Shown piece by piece: positions 12,741 to 24,900 of a DNA stretch of 64,000 nucleotides; positions within the stretch are counted from its first letter, which is position 1; the number at the start of each line of letters is the position of its first letter. This DNA comes from Argopecten irradians (lineage: Eukaryota; Mollusca; Bivalvia; Pectinida; Pectinidae): NCBI RefSeq assembly GCF_041381155.1, contig NC_091137.1:17603765-17667764 (forward strand), in the 5' to 3' direction. The position numbers and the translations under genes were made by a program. Below the pieces are notes generated by a model, which was given only the letters and a program-made list of their open reading frames with translations, searched no databases and had not been told where the DNA came from.

Positions 12741-15687
12741 GTAACTACTTCTTGTGTCCCTATGATCCCTAACGGACTTTCCGAATCGCACATAGAGGCA
12801 TATTGTCTAAGTGAAATCTGATATATGTAAAATCGCTGTTTGAGGCGTTTAAAAACATTGATAGCAAACACAAAAGAGCAAAAAAAATACAGAGATTAAA
12901 TGTTAGCTTATAAGTTATCTACAATTCTGTTTTGCTTACTTACACACGTTTTTCTTACGTTTGTTACTATTTTGTGATTTCTATACATGCTATCAACTGC
13001 CTGCAATAGCACTTTAACCGACTACTTGCACATGGACTTGTATAGGCTTTGTCTGCTGCCTGACTCAAATTAAATTTTGTTATTCAATAAAATATTTTGA
13101 AATGAAAAAGCACATCTGCCTGTAAAGAAACGTATTACGTCGAATATAATTATTAATTTTCTTTATTGAAAAATATCCATAGCATGTCAATTAAATGCAT
13201 ACAAAATGTGTGTTAACAGAATATGTGTGTGTTTGACTTTGAACGGACAGACGTAGCTACAGTGACAACATTCAGTTGCATATTTTTGCATTGAAACTGG
13301 AATAAAGATATGTCGATATAAAGAGTCTTTCGATTTTTCCACATAGGAAATTTATTAAGAATATACTGGTATTAAGTTAAAGTATGTACATACTTGGCAA
13401 TATTCGACGTAATACAGGTGACGTTTTAGTCCTTGTCCTTTTATATAGTATGCTCACATCTGACCACTGTCTTCATTACAAGTCGCTGTGCCTACTGGCG
13501 AAACGAAAGTCCTTTAAATAAGGTAGATGTCAAATGTTAGATATCAAACATAACATATAAAAATATTTGACAAATATTCATCCATTTGGTAGTATTAAAC
13601 AAATATGAACTTAATATACTCTGTTTGATAATAGCGTAACCATATAGCATACCTTCCTCTTTCGGTTTAGGTATATCTAGCATTGCTTTCATCGTGTTAC
13701 ACGCGTACATGTCCGGGTGGTCACACCAATGAACATATAAAACAGTTAGTACACTGCTTAGCAACTAAAACTGAATAAGATATTTCAAATATGAAATAAA
13801 TAACAATTAATTCATTACTTACATAATATACCTAAATGTACCTGTCCATAAGTTGTTGAGATTTAGCTTTGTCTGTACAGTCACTTAGTCAGCTGACAGC
13901 GGCCAATGTAATCTAATATTACAAACATATTTCCCGTGAGTGCCAAATCCGGTTTAAAATAAAAATAACCGTTACGTCTTCGGGAATAATTTGTGTCAGC
14001 AAGTTAATGAATCAAAGATTAATTAATTGCCTAATACTATGATATACCATAAGAGCCATGGTGTAGGCATTGTACTTGTAAAGCGATAATGTTATATCAG
14101 TTGTAAGTTTTTTAATCGACAAAATTACATACCTGGTTATAAGGGCCAACATTGCTCTGTCCCTTGGGTGGTCTTTATAGGCAAATTTGACTGTACGTGT
14201 ATATAACATATTTGTGTCTGAACACTGAGCCACTCGACCGCTAATTCTACAGAAACATGATATAATACAATACATTTTACTAATTCTAACTGTACGGATA
14301 TGTCATAAATTAACACACAATCTATTATATAATCCACATTCAGTAAATGTGTGGTCTAATCTTCTGCAATACATTTTGTAGATTTTGCTCGCTAAACCAT
14401 TTTGTGCACTACATTAATTTATTAAAATAATCATCAATTTCTGTAAATTATCTTAAGTGCTAAACCCTGGGAAATTAAGTCCAGCTACACTAAAGAGTAC
14501 ACTCCGTAAAAACCTGACATTCACCTTTCATACAATTAGTTCACATTATTATGGACAAAGCCTGTTTTAAGTACTTTAAGACGATAATACCGACCAGGGT
14601 CTAGTTTCATGAACATAAGGAACCCCTTAACTTGAAATTCTTCATGCAAAAAGCATGACGGACTCGTTAACTTCTGAAAAGCTTTCCTATGGAGAATTTT
14701 ATGTTAAGAATTCCGTTAAGAAATTGTCATAAAACTGTGCCCTGTTTGTTCAATTTGAAATTACCATTATGAAAAGCAAACGCTTGTATCTTAACTCCAT
14801 CATATTATTTGGATATGTTCTAAGTAATATTTCTGCGACTTGAACGGTAGATATACCAATATATGGATCAGCTTAATTGCACTTGGTTGTATCAGTAGTG
14901 ATACCTATGATAAGTAACATCTATATCGTGTAGGCTTGTTAGAATTATAGACTTCTGTCACGGGTCAGGAGTAGCAAGGTGTGTCCTGATCAGAACAATG
15001 TCACGAGGTGGGAAAATATCGTCCACTATCCGGTGGTTTGGTAAATATAACGAATAAAACCATAAACTATTTCAGCGGTATCAAATTTTATCGTATGCCT
15101 ATATCCATCGGTCGATCTTCTGAGAGAAAAAAGGGAGGCCACTGAAGAACATCAACAATGTTTATATTCACGTAAATGGTTTATTTATATATTATTTCCT
15201 ATATAACTTTTCTCTGAATATAATGTATTCAATATACAAACCCATTTTTAAAAGTCGGATTTGATGGACTTATTTATTATTTATAAAAATAGCCTCGTGC
15301 GAAGCCGTTTTTATTTTAGGAAAAAGTTGGTTTCTGTTTTTGTAGAAGATTATCCCATTTTTGGCCTCTTAAATGTTGTGCAACAAGCATTCGTTAGCTT
15401 CATAAATACTTACCCTTTTTTCGAAGGAGTAGTTGAGTCTCGGAAAGGACAATTGAATAGTTGTAGAAGCAAACTTCTCACCAGAATAATGCCATTGACA
15501 CAACATATTATTTTAGCAATTCATTTTTTACCTATTTTACCAATTTGGAAGTTCAAAATTTTCAGATAATTGACAAATGAATTTAGGGGTTCAGTAAATT
15601 GATACTGAAAGAAAACAAACTCCCTATCGCTGATTCATTAATATATCGTTAATTCGAGATTATACTAGTATTTGTTTGATTTCCATA
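12741..15687. other. Intergenic AT-rich DNA between satellite and transporter
   Basis: Nearly 3 kb with only short open frames that lack recognisable motifs (the longest about 100 codons). It should contain the promoter and any 5' UTR exon of the transporter gene starting at 15688, but I cannot place a transcription start. Confidence 0.4.
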
Positions 15688-18600
15688 ATGTCGGTACAAT
15701 TCCATTACCGTTGGCTGGTGGTTGTTGCCAGCTTTGGGCTACACTACATCTCTTTAGGAATGGTCCAAGGCTTCGGAATTATCTACTCGGAACTCATCAG
15801 TCAGTTTGGTACGAGTAAGGCGGAAACAGGATGGATACCATCGTTAGGATCAGGGCTTCTCCTTGGATTCGGTAAGTCTGATGTTTATGATGCCTCGTTA
15901 CGTGACACAATTACATGACTAATGACGACTTTCAAGTGCAATCACACTGAAAGGTACTCTTATTGAGTTTGTTTTTCTAATTGTAGTAAAATTTCAATTA
16001 TTTATCAATTCAAGTGAACAGTTGTATTAAGGTCTATTGTTATTGCGTAATATTTGTACGCGCTTAAATGATTTCAGCGAACAATTATTCAAATTATAAT
16101 AACAGCATATATCAAAGTACACCAAGTATTTAAGATGGAAATGGTGTGATGTAATCATACACTCTGTAGAAGAAGTTGTTTATCAATTAGTTATTTTAAA
16201 AGCTAGTAAGTATTATGTAATATAGATATCGACAAATTGGTAAATCAATGGAAGATCCTGAGGGCAAAATTAAGAATCCTGACCAATGTTTGTTTGTTTA
16301 CGATGAATGACAATATTGTCTTGGGTTTATCCTATTGAATTCTTCTTTGCCTACCAATTGAGCCACCAGTCGTTGGTTATTAGTCTTCAGTCTGAAAATT
16401 CATCGCACAACTCAACTCTGGGTATTCCCGATAATAGGTACCAAAAGAATGGTCCCTTCAAATTTCTAAGAAACTAGACACCATCTTAAATATATCCTGT
16501 TCTATAACATTGTATTGTGTAGGCAACCAACAGTCTCAGTGTAAACACGAAACTACAATGTATATTACAAGGTTTGTTCATTGGTGTTTTAAATGACTGA
16601 TAATATTATATGTTATTATCATCGGGTTTAAGATTTTTATAAAGCGTCATATTGTCTATGACCCATAACAAATATGAATGTTTACATTACTTATTTCCTC
16701 GCAGCATCTACTTACAAAATGGCACGAAATAATATATTATACCTTATAATAGAAACACAGTATAATACAGTTTGAATTTCGATGTATGTATGTATTATCT
16801 ATCACTGATTATCATATATATGTTTTTTTAATATTTACAATGATACTACACTGCTTGTGAATGGTCTGTTTTCTCTATCAAAACAAGGACAGACACATTA
16901 GTATTTTTCTTCAGTTACAAAAGTTACTAAAAGATGCTCCACCGTTGACAAATGGCATTTTTTCACCTTTAAAACAGGAGCAGACTATTTAGCATTTTTC
17001 TTCAATTACAAAAAATACTTACTTTACACCATAACCACAATTGAAAAGTTTGACCTTCTAATTTTACTTCAAGTTAAAAATATAAAACATAATTAACTGC
17101 ATCCCGAAAAAAATCCGTGGCACTACATCATATATGGAATGAAGTACTGATTGCGCATGCGCTAACGTCAAAAATAAAATTTTGTTAAATAACGACGGAA
17201 TTCGATATTAGATCTTTTCTAAATCCAGTAAATAACTTTAAACAGCTTCAGATGAATCAGAATCACATGTTTACACCAACTATGGACAAGCGTACTTAAA
17301 ATTGTTGATCATGTAACCGGCCCGTTCAGTTATGTCAAACGGGCATGTCACAATTATCGTAAAATTCAATGATACTATTGTGACGACATAGGTATTATAG
17401 ACGCCAAAATGTGACGTCACACGATTGTTTCGGTAGCTTGATGTGCCACTCTTACGTAGAAATTGAAAGTTTCTATGAATTAGGTTTATGTTATAAAATA
17501 ATCTGGCCATCTTGGCATAATTTGAACATTGCAATGAACATTGCATACATTTATTGGTATTTTAAAATTTGAAATAAAAAATTCTCCACCAGCTCCCCCA
17601 TTCTCCCCCTCCAATCCCATCCTTGATATTCTTTGCCTAAGAATAAATTGCTCAATACTGTCTGATATGATATATCACATTTTATCTGTTATATTATGGC
17701 ACCAGATGAACTTTAATCATACATTTTTGACATTTTATAAAAGTAGGTTACTGTACTGTGACCTATTTTTGACACTAAGTTATATTTTCCAAAATCTTTT
17801 ATTTTCAACATATAAACGCATCACAATTCATGAAAAACCATTCGTTAATATCACTTGGTTCCAACAAAAGTGGATATTTAAGAAGATTGACCCTACTGTT
17901 TAGTCCCCATAACTCACAAAGGACTCCGACCTGACCTTTATCATATGTCATATCCATATCATAATATCCTAACCGCCGGGTATCTGTAAACAAGAAATAA
18001 TGCTTATCGGTCATGGCCGCCAGAGGGCCCAAATGTACACTCCTCCTTTATTAAACTCCTTTAATAGATTCAACATTATACATAGTCATTACTCTATAAA
18101 AATACGCTTTGGACAGGATATGTTGAAACAGTCATTGACATTGTAGTGGAAACCTGGTTACCGGAGAGATACGAGACCGACAAATAGTACTCTATGACCG
18201 ATATCATTGTCCATCATCTGACTTTATAACTCTATAACCGTGGCTAATATATACTTAATCTACCATTGTGATGTTAAAGCATTTAATAGCCCGAGTGATT
18301 ATCAACGATCAAAGGCACGAGTCCGGTTGTACTTAGCGAAAGATATCGTTTACCTGCTGTAAAGTCCATTTACCTACATTTCGGAAAATGGGTTACGGGT
18401 AGGGCTAAGGTGTGTTTACTTATTTATTTCAACATATTAAAAAAAAAGTCAAAACCATATTAGGCCAAACATTAATTAAGTGAGTAAAGAAAAATTACCT
18501 AAACCTTCGAACTGTTTCTGATTATCTTTACCTAAGGAATTCATTCTTTGTTAAAGGAAGCTTCTTATTATCAAAATTCTCAAATTCCATTTCCTTTCCA

Positions 18601-21600
18601 ATTTCCCCTACCCTGTGGATTTGCTGCACGGTATTCATGAAAGGTATCTATTTTATAAGAAATGTATCAGTTTGATTAGAAACATATCAATTTTATAAGA
18701 TAGGTATTTCCAACTTCTGCTTATTCCCTCTATCTTTATATAGGGGCTGATGTCTTTGTTGGATAGACATTATTGGATGAAACCCTACTGCTTATTAAGA
18801 ATGCATTTTTAAATTGAGGTTTACACCGATGGCGTATAAGAATTATCTATGAGAAATATCTCATTTACTTCTTAGATCAGCTAATATGTAACATTTGCTA
18901 TACATTCATATTAACGATACAGAAATACGTAAATATATATAACATCATCACAAAAATGTCACATAATTCTAACGACATCAGATGCTGCTGTCGATTTACA
19001 GGAATATGTTATCTTTATTGACATCATAGTATCTCGTATTCGTTGTCTGATGGACCTTTGTTTTCAATGTTCTTTAGCACACAAATAATTATATGGTTTT
19101 GTGAGTACAAATCCATTTCTTACTTACTAAACCTAGTATTATTTTGTTTAAGTCAGGTGTGACGACTGTGATGATTTTATGCTTTTAAAGCATTAACATG
19201 GTATCCATTTCATTGTCACTGTCACCTGTGTGCTGGACGTTATTCTATATCGTGCCAGCCTAAAAGTAATTTTCATAAAATATATCCGGCGTACCTTTCA
19301 TATTTATTACTAGCTTCATATACATTACAGAATGCAGCTTTCTGATTTAATAAGTTCTGACACATCTATGTAAACATAAATGTCGATGGCTCGTTTGTTT
19401 GTTTGTTTGGTTGTTTGGTTGGTTGGTTGGTTTTTAACGTCTTTGTAATAACCAACGACATTTGAGGACGTGTCGAATATAAACAAAACGTGACATTATA
19501 GTTGGGATAAAAATATATGCGCATTACTGTACTATAAAAACCACTTTATTTTAACACGCATGTATGGGTTTTTTTCTGTTTGGTTTTTAGTTGCAAATCC
19601 ATGCAATTTCTAAGAAAACAAAATTACTAGTATACCTCGTGGAAATCAAAACATCAACTAATATAACAGCAATGTTTATGATCCTTTATTTTGCAACCAG
19701 GTCAGTATAATTACAATAGCCGGGGTATCCAAACCATACTATAACAGTTGTATACAGACGGCACACAATGATACATGGTTATTACAGTTCATGGTCTCAA
19801 GGTTTCCCAAGAGGCAAAACAAAAATATTTAAATACACATACATATCAATAATGACAAGGATGTATTCAAAATATACCTACAGTTTTTAATCAATATATG
19901 TAATTTACGAAACCCACTTACTAACATTCGCTAACTTGACGTCTTTAAACTATAAATTAAACTCTTTAACGAAACTACGACTTTGCTTATTTGGTACAAA
20001 ACGTAAATGAAAATGATGTCAATAGGCCATATACGACTCACGATCACTCTCTGTCTTTTGTTTAAGGTCCAGTCTCCAGCGTGTTGGTGAAGCTGTTCGG
20101 CTGTCGTGCGTTAGCGATGATGGGAGCCTTGATTATTTCAATAGGAATGGCCTCAAGTATGTTGGTCGTTGATGTGCACGAACTTTACCTGACGTATGGA
20201 ATCATAGCAGGTACGCATGACATTATCATGTAAATATAGCTGGTGATATTTGCTATACATTATGTAAATTTACAAAATTGTAGTACAATTGAATTGGTTT
20301 GATTGGTTAAACGTTCTGACAACAGCCAAGATTAAGGAAAAGATTTTCTACAAAATAAGGTGTATAAAAACAACAAGTATGCAGAATCATTCAGGGTGAG
20401 GTAACCATACATTTTCTTGTCAGAATATTGTTTGCCTTTGGAGATGACAGATACTGAATGCATCATTATCTAACTAGTTATTGACGTTCCATAAAGATAT
20501 GGTATGATTCACGAAGCAACGTAATGTTTTATATTTATAATTACTCGGGTAAAATATCTTCATATAAATTATTGTCAATTTGATGTGAAATTAACCTGAA
20601 TTTGATCTTAAGTTCATCTCAAAATTCAACATTAATTTATTTGAGGATTTCGTTTAGAAAATTGACCTGATATTGATATGAATGCTTAAGGTCATTTTCG
20701 TGTGAACTTCAGAAGACATATGATTTGCGTTTGAAACAGATTAAATGAAGAAATCAGCAGAAAATGTCAATAATTGACAGCGTTCATTCTTGTCAGGTAT
20801 TGGTAATGGGATGGTCTTCCACTCGGCGGTAGTGGCAGTCAATACACATTTTGAGAAGTCACGTGTAGCCCTGACAATCCTGACAATTGGTTCCCCTGCC
20901 TCCCTCCTGACCACGCCCTTCCTAACCACGATCTGGATTGACACATACGGTTGGCGGGGCACCTTTCTACTACTAGCAGGCATCAGTCTCCAGGGAGTCG
21001 TCTGTGGCGCCCTCTTTCGGCCGCTTAAAACAAAAACGTCAGGTGATTGTTATTTACTAGTATTATATATCGATATCATGTCAGATGTATCCTGTTGATT
21101 TTTTTTTCTTGTTGGTAAGAGACAATTACCTTAGTTAACATGAAGTTTGTTTGATATTGCCTTTGATATTTCTTAAACCGTTTTGAAGGACAATGAAGTT
21201 CCTGATACCATAGTGATAACTGATCACATTAACACTGGATGATTTTCAGTCATTAACAGTCGTATGGTTTTCTGTCCAGTTTGATGTTTCTCCTGAAGTA
21301 TTCATCTGGTGTGATGTTTACACAAAATTACAAAATCAAATATTATTCTGGAAGTATTACAATACACACAACTCTAGAAGACTTCAAGGCATATTATGTA
21401 ACACCCTTCATGTCCTCCTAAACAACCTCTCACATCGTGCATATACTTATATTTCCTAACCCTTTGCACTAAGAAGTTTCAGTGAACCTCCTCTAATAGT
21501 TATATTGCTAAAGGACGCGACTTCAGATCGCGTTTTTTGAAAAGTTCATGAGCTGCATTGGCTAACATTAAGGACTACGTATCTTCAAAATATTTTAAAA

Positions 21601-24109
21601 TAATACATCTATTACTTTATGTTTATGAACAGATGAAAACGTTGAGACAACGGCTGAAGTTACTGCCATTATGGCGGAGTTGAGGGCCATTTTCAGTATC
21701 CCGGATTTTATCCTGTTTTGCATTTATTCATCGTTCGGAACTCTCGGATACATGGTACCGTACGTCCTCGTCCCAGATATGGCGAAGGAGAAAGGGATCT
21801 CTCCCCTCGAAGTCCCCTTTATCACTACTACTGCCGGGGCAACAGGTACGATTAAGTGTTCTCGCCTATCAGCAATACTGATGAAACACTTGTTGTATTC
21901 AAACAGATGTGTCACATATTGCCCTATTATGATGTCATGAGATAAATATCATATATATTATATTTTAATATCAAATGTTAAATGATGAATACGCTAATGT
22001 TTCTATTAAAGATTTTAAATAAAATGACGTCAGAATTGCATTATCAGGCGACTTGAAACTTCTCATGAAGAGTTTTCTCGAATTAAAACATATTCAGCAG
22101 CACAAAGAGCACAGGAGAGGAATACAGGTACTTGCAGATTATGATATAAAGTTGCTGTAGAAAGTATAATAGACTAGGGCTACTGGCTATCTCTATAGAA
22201 CAAGAGTTAACTGGTAGCCCTATTCCATTATACTTCTTACAGCAACTTTATGTCATAATCTGCAAGCGCCTGTGGAAAGGACAGGATGTATCTCGCATTC
22301 TATTTCGACTCCTATTTTTTCCTATACTATAGACTTAAAGTTAACAACGCACAAGTAACCATTGTACGGTGGTTGAAAGACGATTTAAGGTTTGTTAATT
22401 TTCGTCTTTTCTTAGATTTTTGAAGGCGAAAAGACGAAAATTAAAGGCGCTAATTAGCGTGCTTCACTTTCGTCTTTTCGTGTTTGACTTTTCGTCTTTT
22501 CGCCGCGAAAAGACGAAATTTAAGGTTTGTCAATTTTCGTCTTTTAGAGGCGAAAAGACGAAAGCGCCGAAAAGACGAAAAGACGAGATTTTTGAAGGCG
22601 AAAAGACGAAAAATAAAGGCGCTAATTAGCGTGCTTCACTTACGTCTTTTCGTGTTTGACTTTGACTCTGTTCGTCTTTTCGTCTTTTCGCCGCGAAAAG
22701 ACGAAATTTAAATTTGTTAATTAAGATATTTAATTTTCGTCTTTTCGGGGCGAAAAGACGAAAAGACGAAATGGCATAAATCAGCCACCGTACCATTGCT
22801 ATATACATGAAATATCTATTCGACTACGATGCTTTCCCATTATAAAAATAATTGCTTTAATAATATAATTTGCAAGCTTTATGACCTATACATGCATTGC
22901 AGTCATTAAAACTCGTATTGCTATATAATATATGTGCATACGAATACACTTTCAAAGATTTTAAAGTGTATTGTGCTGTTTGTTTTATTGTTCTCTGTTT
23001 TTTCTTACAGGCATCATCGCGAGAGGAGTAGCAGGTGTCCTCGTTGCCAGGAGTGATATCAACACTCTGTTTCTACATGGAATAGTGCTTGTGATTGGTG
23101 CGATTTCCACTGCGGTGTGCGCATACTTTTCCAGCTACGCTATGTTTCTGACATACGGAGGCATTCTGGGTATTTTCACAGGTGTGTATCAAGTTTACTT
23201 TATCTCTATCACTAGGATATTAATGTTGATGTCGTTTTCTCAAAATGCGGGTAATAAAAAGCAATATTTACTTTGTGTCACATGTATTGTCCTTATTTTG
23301 AAGATGCTGTATATCCGGTTATTTTCCCGGATCAAAAATTTCGCTTTACTTAAGAATATTATTAACGAATTCTCTTAACACCCTTTTTCAGGTTATTTTT
23401 GCTGATCTTTAAACAAAACTTAAAAAGACGGTTTTATGTGTTTCACCTTGGTGTTTTCATTACACAGGAATATTCGGCGCACTCCTTTCTGTCGTAACAG
23501 TGGATATCGTAGGGAAGTCCAACCTCAACATAGCGTTTGGTACTCTGTCCTTTTTCCATGGCATCACGTTTACTCTGGGAACGCCAATAGCAGGTAAAGC
23601 TTGTTATTCTGAAATTCCCATCAAGATCGGAAGAACAAAACTAAGTTTCTCGTTTTTTAATTAGATTTAGACCGACGGATATATGGTTATTATTACTCGG
23701 TTATTTCATGAACCACATCAATATACCATACTGATAAAATTATTTTCGTTTTGCTTGGGCATCCATCTCCTCGAAGATACAGCTGACATCATTTGAATCA
23801 CTTTCTTTTTATCATTGTAATCTAGGTTGGATTGCAGACAGAAGTGGAGGTTATGAGGAAGGATTATACTTCGCTAGTATTGTGTTTGCCATTGGGAGTG
23901 TAATTTCATTTGGAATCTACATCCGGCGGAAACGCAATGCGCGATCGTTGAAGACCTTGGTAGTTCAGAGATCGGTCCAGAAAGGTGTTAGCTTGAAGGA
24001 CCACAAGCTTGGTCCGTTTGTTTCCTCTATGGTTGTAAATCTAAGGAATGGAATGAGCAAACGAATTCCAGTTTTAGGCAGAAATAGTGGTAGCGCATTC
24101 CCGAACTGA
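15688..24109 (+). CDS. Monocarboxylate transporter-like (SLC16/MCT) MFS protein, seven exons
   Basis: Exons: 15688-15871, 20067-20210, 20797-21042, 21633-21845, 23011-23181, 23468-23593 and 23826-24109. All introns are GT-AG and all six are phase 1. Joined, they give 455 residues, the usual MCT length, with about 12 hydrophobic segments. Family marks: GPVSSVLVKLFGCR after TM2; HFEKSRVALTILTIGSPAS in TM5, matching the conserved MCT TM5 block; YGWRGTFLLLAGISLQGVV with ALFRPL; and GWIADRSGGY before TM12. The TM1 motif [DE]G[GS]W[GA]W is replaced by YRWLVV. The positions aligning with MCT1 Lys38 and Asp309 seem to be Gln and Gly, while the TM8 Arg is kept (GIIARG). So it is probably an orphan MCT rather than a proton-lactate carrier; that is inference. 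Expected at the plasma membrane. The start is the first ATG; an in-frame TTG lies just upstream. Confidence 0.92.
16930..17219 (-). mobile_element. Diverged copy of a TA-flanked MITE in transporter intron 1
   Basis: It starts TA|AAAGATGCTCCACCG and contains the reverse complement of the interior shared with the copies at 58475 and 63415 (for example the block at 17101-17162 containing GCATCCCG and GAAGTACTGATTG). The far end is eroded: GATCTTTT near 17215 is the best candidate for the other terminus. The 60 bases to its left repeat part of the interior, so a second fragment may lie at 16861-16925. It belongs to intron 1 of the transporter. Confidence 0.6.
19385..19480 (-). mobile_element. Possible truncated V-SINE 3' end with GTTT/GGTT tail
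   Basis: A (GTTT)n/(GGTT)n run at about 19391-19435 is followed by TTTAACGTCTTTGTAATAAC and a GAGGACGTG stretch. This resembles the 3' part of the SINE at 59937-60157 (TTTAATGTCCTATTACAAC then AAGGACGT). The tRNA-like head is missing. Similarity was judged by eye only. Confidence 0.4.
22124..22273. repeat. 150-bp near-perfect hairpin in transporter intron 4
   Basis: The left arm (22124-22186) starts ACAGG then CTTGCAGATTATGA; the right arm (22210-22273) is its reverse complement with about ten differences, ending TCATAATCTGCAAG then CCTGT. The arms are about 60 bases and the loop about 23. No clear target-site duplication was found. It could be a small foldback transposon or a hairpin-forming transcript within the intron. 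Confidence 0.75.
22365..22792. mobile_element. 428-bp MITE with foldback AAAAGACGAAA interior and 6-bp TSD
   Basis: Terminal inverted repeats are TACGGTGGTTGA and TCAGCCACCGTA (11 of 12 complementary). The direct repeat CCATTG at 22359-22364 and 22793-22798 flanks it as a 6-bp target-site duplication. The interior is built almost entirely from AAAAGACGAAA and its complement, giving several nested hairpins, and a block beginning GGCGCTAATTAGCGTG occurs twice (22445 and 22618). It encodes nothing. It lies in intron 4 of the transporter. The superfamily is not assigned. Confidence 0.8.
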
Positions 24110-24900
24110 CACCTCCCTTTAATAGTCCAGAGTATATGCCTCAGGACCAATTCAATTCTTCCATCTAGGTATTGATATTTCACCAGGCAGATCATCTCCT
24201 GCTTTCTTCGTTAGGATTCTTTACAGAGCAGAATTTCGGTCTCTCTCAACCAATATGCGTTCACCAGATTGATTAAATGAAGCGACATTTTTAACATACT
24301 GTAACAATATGCGAGTGCAATCTTAAAGTATCTCTTTGCTTTTGGTCCTTTTCTGCGCAAATAAATAGTTATAGTGTACTTCATAATATCCAATCCCTTC
24401 AAACATGCTCGTTCTAAGCATACTCCCTGAAGAAGATGAATTAAAAAAGAAAGTTGAAGTACAACGGCAATCCATCGATTGAGCAGCCATATTGAAATGC
24501 GTGTGCACATGCAATGTTTCTCTGAAAATCTTTGAACTTCGTGCTTACTACGAAACAATGTAATATTCTTTGAGTTGGCAGGTTCTCTTGATTAGACCTT
24601 TGATCTATCAGAGTTACTTCTCGACATTTCTCTGAATAGACCAGATCGTCCATGATGAAAAGAGCGCAATCTTAAAACAAGAGACTGTTTCATTGAGAGT
24701 GGTGAAGGTACTTCAATAGGGAGTCTACTCATGTACACTTCGAAGTGCAACGTAGTAGTAGTAGGCAACAGCAATTCAACGAACAGGCATTTCAATCGGT
24801 ATCACCGACAAGTGTTAGTTTCGAACATAAACACACAGGACAAATATATATATATATATATATATATTAAGGTTTATTATGCGTATCTACCGACTACCGA
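24110..24900 (+). other. Probable 3' UTR of the transporter gene
   Basis: It follows the transporter stop codon. AATAAA at 24360-24365 is a plausible poly(A) signal about 250 bases downstream. Several short minus-strand open frames overlap here but none has a recognisable domain. A (TA)n run occupies 24844-24868. Confidence 0.45.

Noticed and set aside
15261-15569. 102-codon plus-strand open frame upstream of the transporter
   Set aside because: AT-rich, no domain, no splice link to the transporter frame; consistent with chance.
17541-17903. 120-codon plus-strand open frame in transporter intron 1
   Set aside because: Low-complexity AT-rich translation without a recognisable domain, and not in a spliceable context with the transporter.
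24211-24795. Cluster of minus-strand open frames after the transporter
   Set aside because: They overlap one another in different frames and lie in the probable 3' UTR; no motif was recognised.
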